Shown piece after piece: positions 61,576 to 64,000 of a stretch of 64,000 bases of DNA (the stretch's first letter is position 1; the number at the start of each line of letters is the position of its first letter). A program made the translations under genes and the position numbers. The DNA is from Phocoenobacter uteri (GTDB taxonomy: Bacteria; Pseudomonadota; Gammaproteobacteria; Enterobacterales; Pasteurellaceae). The notes under the pieces are model-generated. The model was not told the DNA's origin and ran no database searches. It saw only the letters and a list, made by a program, of their open reading frames with translations. The stretch lies in NCBI RefSeq assembly GCF_900454895.1, contig NZ_UGTA01000001.1, forward strand, positions 310,001 through 374,000, written 5' to 3'.

Positions 61576-63846
61576 ATGACAAGTGCGTTAATGGTAACTA
61601 AACGTGATGGTAAACAAGAGCCAATTAATTTAGACAAAATTCACCGTGTAATTACGTGGGCTGCTGAGGGGTTAAATAATGTTTCAGTATCCCAAGTAGA
61701 GTTACGAGCGCATATCCAATTTTATGAAGGGATTCGTACCTCTGATATTCATGAAACCATTATTAAATCAGCAGCAGATTTAATTAGTAAAGAAACACCA
61801 GATTATCAATATTTAGCAGCACGCTTAGCGGTATTCCATTTACGTAAAAAAGCGTATGGTTGCTTTGAACCCCCTCGCTTATATGATCACGTTAAAAAAT
61901 TAGTTGAATTAAAAAAATACGATAGTGCATTGTTAACGGATTATTCTTTTGATGAATGGCAAGAAATGGAAACTTATCTTGTTCACGATCGTGATATGAA
62001 CTTTTCTTATGCGGCGGTTAAGCAGTTAGAAGGTAAATATTTAGTTCAAAATCGTGTGACGGGCGAAATTTATGAGTCAGCACAGTTTTTATATTTATTA
62101 GTTGCGGCAAGTTTATTTGCACAATATCCAAAAGAAACGCGTTTGGGTTATATTCAGCGTTTCTATGATGCAACATCAACCTTTAAAATTTCATTACCAA
62201 CACCGATTATGTCTGGTGTGCGTACTCCAACTCGTCAGTTTAGCTCGTGTGTGTTGATTGAGTGTGCGGACAGTTTAGATTCGATCAATGCCACTTCATC
62301 AGCGATTGTGAAATATGTTTCACAACGTGCAGGAATTGGGATCAATGCTGGGGCAATTCGTGCCTTAGGTAGCCAAATTCGTGGCGGTGAGGCATTCCAC
62401 ACAGGGTGTATCCCATTTTATAAACACTTCCAAACGGCTGTTAAATCGTGTTCACAGGGTGGTGTGCGTGGTGGTGCGGCAACAGTTTACTATCCATTCT
62501 GGCACTTAGAAGTTGAAAGTTTATTAGTACTTAAAAACAACCGTGGGGTTGAAGACAACCGTGTCCGTCATTTGGATTACGGTGTACAGTTGAATAAAAC
62601 AATGTATCAACGCTTGATCAAAGGGGGCAATATTACGTTATTTAGCCCTTCTGATGTTGAGGGGTTATATGAAGCATTCTTTGCGGATCAAGATAAATTT
62701 GATGTGCTTTATACCAAATATGAGCAAGATCCAACGATCCGTAAACGCTCAATTAAAGCCGTAGAATTATTCTCATTGTTAATGCAAGAGCGTGCTTCAA
62801 CAGGACGTATTTATATTCAAAACGTGGATCACTGTAATACGCATTCACCTTTTGATCCAAAAGTTGCACCTATTCGCCAATCAAATTTATGCTTGGAAAT
62901 TGCATTACCAACGAAACCATTAGAGCATTTCCACGATGAAAATGGTGAAATCGCACTTTGTACGCTTTCAGCTTTTAACTTAGGAAAAATTGAAAATCTT
63001 GATGAATTAGAAGAGCTGTCAGATCTTGCAGTAAGAGCGTTAGATGCGTTATTAGATTACCAACATTACCCAGTAGCTGCGGCTCGAATTAGCTCGCTTG
63101 CTCGCCGTTCATTAGGAATTGGCGTGATTAACTTCGCTTATTATTTAGCGAAAAATGGGGCGTGTTATTCAAATGGAAGCGGTAATGATTTAACGCACCG
63201 TACTTTTGAGGCTATTCAATATTACTTATTGAAAGCGTCAATGAATTTAGCTAAAGAGCAGGGAGCTTGTGAGTATTTCAATGAGACTACTTATGCACAA
63301 GGTATTTTACCGATTGATACTTATAAGAAAACCATTGATAGCTTAACCCAAGAGCCATTGCATTACGATTGGGAAGGCTTGCGTAAAGACATTCAACAGT
63401 TTGGTTTGCGTAACTCAACCTTGACTGCGTTAATGCCATCTGAAACCTCATCACAGATTTCAAATGCAACTAATGGTATCGAGCCACCACGTGGTTATGT
63501 GAGTGTGAAAGCGTCAAAAGACGGTATCTTAAAACAAGTTGTGCCAGATTATGAAAATCTAAGTCTTAACTATGAATTATTGTGGGATATGCCAAATAAT
63601 GATGGCTACTTACAATTAGTAGGTATTATGCAAAAATTTGTGGATCAAGCGATTTCAGCAAATACCAACTATGATCCACAAAAATTCCCAGACGGCAAAG
63701 TGCCGATGAAACAGCTTTTAGCAGATTTATTAACTGCTTATAAATATGGATTGAAAACCTTGTATTATCAAAACACCCGTGATGGTGCGGATGATGAACA
63801 GAACGATCTTGATGATGGCTGTGCTGGAGGGGCATGTAAGATCTAA
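61576..63846 (+). CDS. nrdA: Class Ia ribonucleotide reductase alpha subunit
   Basis: The catalytic subunit that makes deoxyribonucleotides, 756 residues. The residue numbers match E. coli exactly through most of the protein: C225 (SSCVL), N437/C439/E441 (SNLCLEI), C462 (ALCTLSAF) and the radical-path tyrosines Y730 and Y731 (LYYQNTRDGADD). The C-terminal redox pair is C749 and C754 (GCAGGACKI). An N-terminal ATP-cone gives allosteric control. I start at ATG 61576 after AAAGGAA; the frame is open from 61507. The gene is followed by a terminator rather than nrdB. Confidence 0.97.
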   Translation: MTSALMVTKRDGKQEPINLDKIHRVITWAAEGLNNVSVSQVELRAHIQFYEGIRTSDIHETIIKSAADLISKETPDYQYLAARLAVFHLRKKAYGCFEPPRLYDHVKKLVELKKYDSALLTDYSFDEWQEMETYLVHDRDMNFSYAAVKQLEGKYLVQNRVTGEIYESAQFLYLLVAASLFAQYPKETRLGYIQRFYDATSTFKISLPTPIMSGVRTPTRQFSSCVLIECADSLDSINATSSAIVKYVSQRAGIGINAGAIRALGSQIRGGEAFHTGCIPFYKHFQTAVKSCSQGGVRGGAATVYYPFWHLEVESLLVLKNNRGVEDNRVRHLDYGVQLNKTMYQRLIKGGNITLFSPSDVEGLYEAFFADQDKFDVLYTKYEQDPTIRKRSIKAVELFSLLMQERASTGRIYIQNVDHCNTHSPFDPKVAPIRQSNLCLEIALPTKPLEHFHDENGEIALCTLSAFNLGKIENLDELEELSDLAVRALDALLDYQHYPVAAARISSLARRSLGIGVINFAYYLAKNGACYSNGSGNDLTHRTFEAIQYYLLKASMNLAKEQGACEYFNETTYAQGILPIDTYKKTIDSLTQEPLHYDWEGLRKDIQQFGLRNSTLTALMPSETSSQISNATNGIEPPRGYVSVKASKDGILKQVVPDYENLSLNYELLWDMPNNDGYLQLVGIMQKFVDQAISANTNYDPQKFPDGKVPMKQLLADLLTAYKYGLKTLYYQNTRDGADDEQNDLDDGCAGGACKI

Positions 63847-63860
63847 TTAAATCTCATTGA

Positions 63861-63893
63861 AAAATAGGTATCTTTTTAGATACCTATTTTTTT
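63861..63893. terminator. Terminator after nrdA
   Basis: AAAATAGGTATC pairs perfectly with GATACCTATTTT, followed by TTT; symmetric enough to serve the gene converging from the right. Confidence 0.88.
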
Positions 63894-63903
63894 GCTTTAT
63901 ACT

Positions 63904-64000
63904 TTAAGATTTAAGTTGATAAGTTATTTTATCATTTTCTATTTTAATCTTATTACTCTTTTCTAACTCATCAATTATTTTCTTAGCGTTAATATTTGTA
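63904..64000 (-). CDS. 3' end of an unidentified gene (5' part beyond window)
   Basis: Reading leftward from the window edge, 31 codons run in frame to a stop at 63906-63904. They encode a lysine- and isoleucine-rich, helical tail (AKKIIDELEKSNKIK, then TYQLKS). It is too short to identify. It converges on nrdA with a shared terminator between, which supports a real gene end. Confidence 0.45.
   Translation of the reverse strand, partial: TNINAKKIIDELEKSNKIKIENDKITYQLKS

Noticed and set aside
1..64000. tRNA, rRNA, prophage, complete insertion sequence, restriction-modification or toxin-antitoxin genes
   Set aside because: I looked through the intergenic gaps and gene list and found no cloverleaf, transposase, integrase or defence gene; very small RNAs could still have been missed.

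Overview
The window is chromosomal DNA of a member of the Pasteurellaceae. Gene content and order fit this family: pepA, lptF-lptG, rpsB-tsf-pyrH-frr-dxr-uppS-cdsA-rseP-bamA-skp-lpxD-fabZ-lpxA, ybeX-lnt, yajC-secD-secF and the nrf nitrite reductase genes. The DNA is AT-rich and full of copies of the DNA-uptake core AAGCGGT with AT-rich tails, including full ACAAGCGGT forms (for example 10016-10024 and 33363-33371). That is the form typical of the Actinobacillus pleuropneumoniae/Mannheimia-type subclade rather than the H. influenzae type. I cannot name the species from sequence alone.

Layout. 1-3.2 kb (minus strand): the 3'-truncated periplasmic nucleotidase gene cpdB, with a well-formed CRP site, and pepA. 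3.3-11.3 kb (plus): a complete periplasmic nitrite-ammonification cluster, nrfABCD. After a 254-bp MITE-like element come the haem-attachment genes nrfE, a DsbE-like thioredoxin gene and an nrfF-nrfG fusion. 11.5-17.2 kb: lptF-lptG-dnaE. 17.3-18.6 kb (minus): two tandem small outer-membrane barrels. 19-33 kb: translation, isoprenoid, phospholipid and envelope-biogenesis genes, ending at lpxA without lpxB. 33-37.3 kb (mostly minus): cysteine desulfurase, rsuA, ubiG, a DUF2057 gene and an unidentified 104-residue gene. 37.5-42.2 kb: ybeX-lnt, usg, an M48 lipoprotein protease and grxD. 42.3-50.8 kb (minus): one 8.5-kb gene for a 2819-residue trimeric autotransporter adhesin. 51-59 kb: ytfJ, yajC-secDF, yaaA, a small lipoprotein, a FieF-type transporter, a zinc-ribbon protein and ppa. 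59-61.2 kb: dhaKLM under a probable CRP-dependent promoter. 61.6-63.8 kb: nrdA, followed by a terminator instead of nrdB, then the 3' end of an unidentified minus-strand gene.

How the genes work together. Much of the window builds the envelope: LptFG, LpxD/FabZ/LpxA, BamA/Skp, SecDF/YajC, Lnt, RseP, CdsA and UppS make and export lipid A, lipoproteins and outer-membrane proteins. Clients of that machinery are also encoded here: the adhesin, the two barrels and the lipoproteins. The nrf cluster gives anaerobic respiration on nitrite, with dedicated genes for attaching the unusual CWTCK haem.

The most interesting non-coding feature is a family of dispersed GTAG-headed palindromes arranged as inverted pairs (REPIN-like) at about 7.6, 23.2 and 55.0 kb, plus possible single relatives. 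One pair sits inside an element whose 21-bp terminal inverted repeats begin TATAG, much like neisserial Correia elements. No new multi-gene defence or mobile system is evident. The best candidates for undescribed biology are this repeat family, the cassette-built adhesin, and a possibly phase-variable T10 promoter before the unidentified 104-residue gene.
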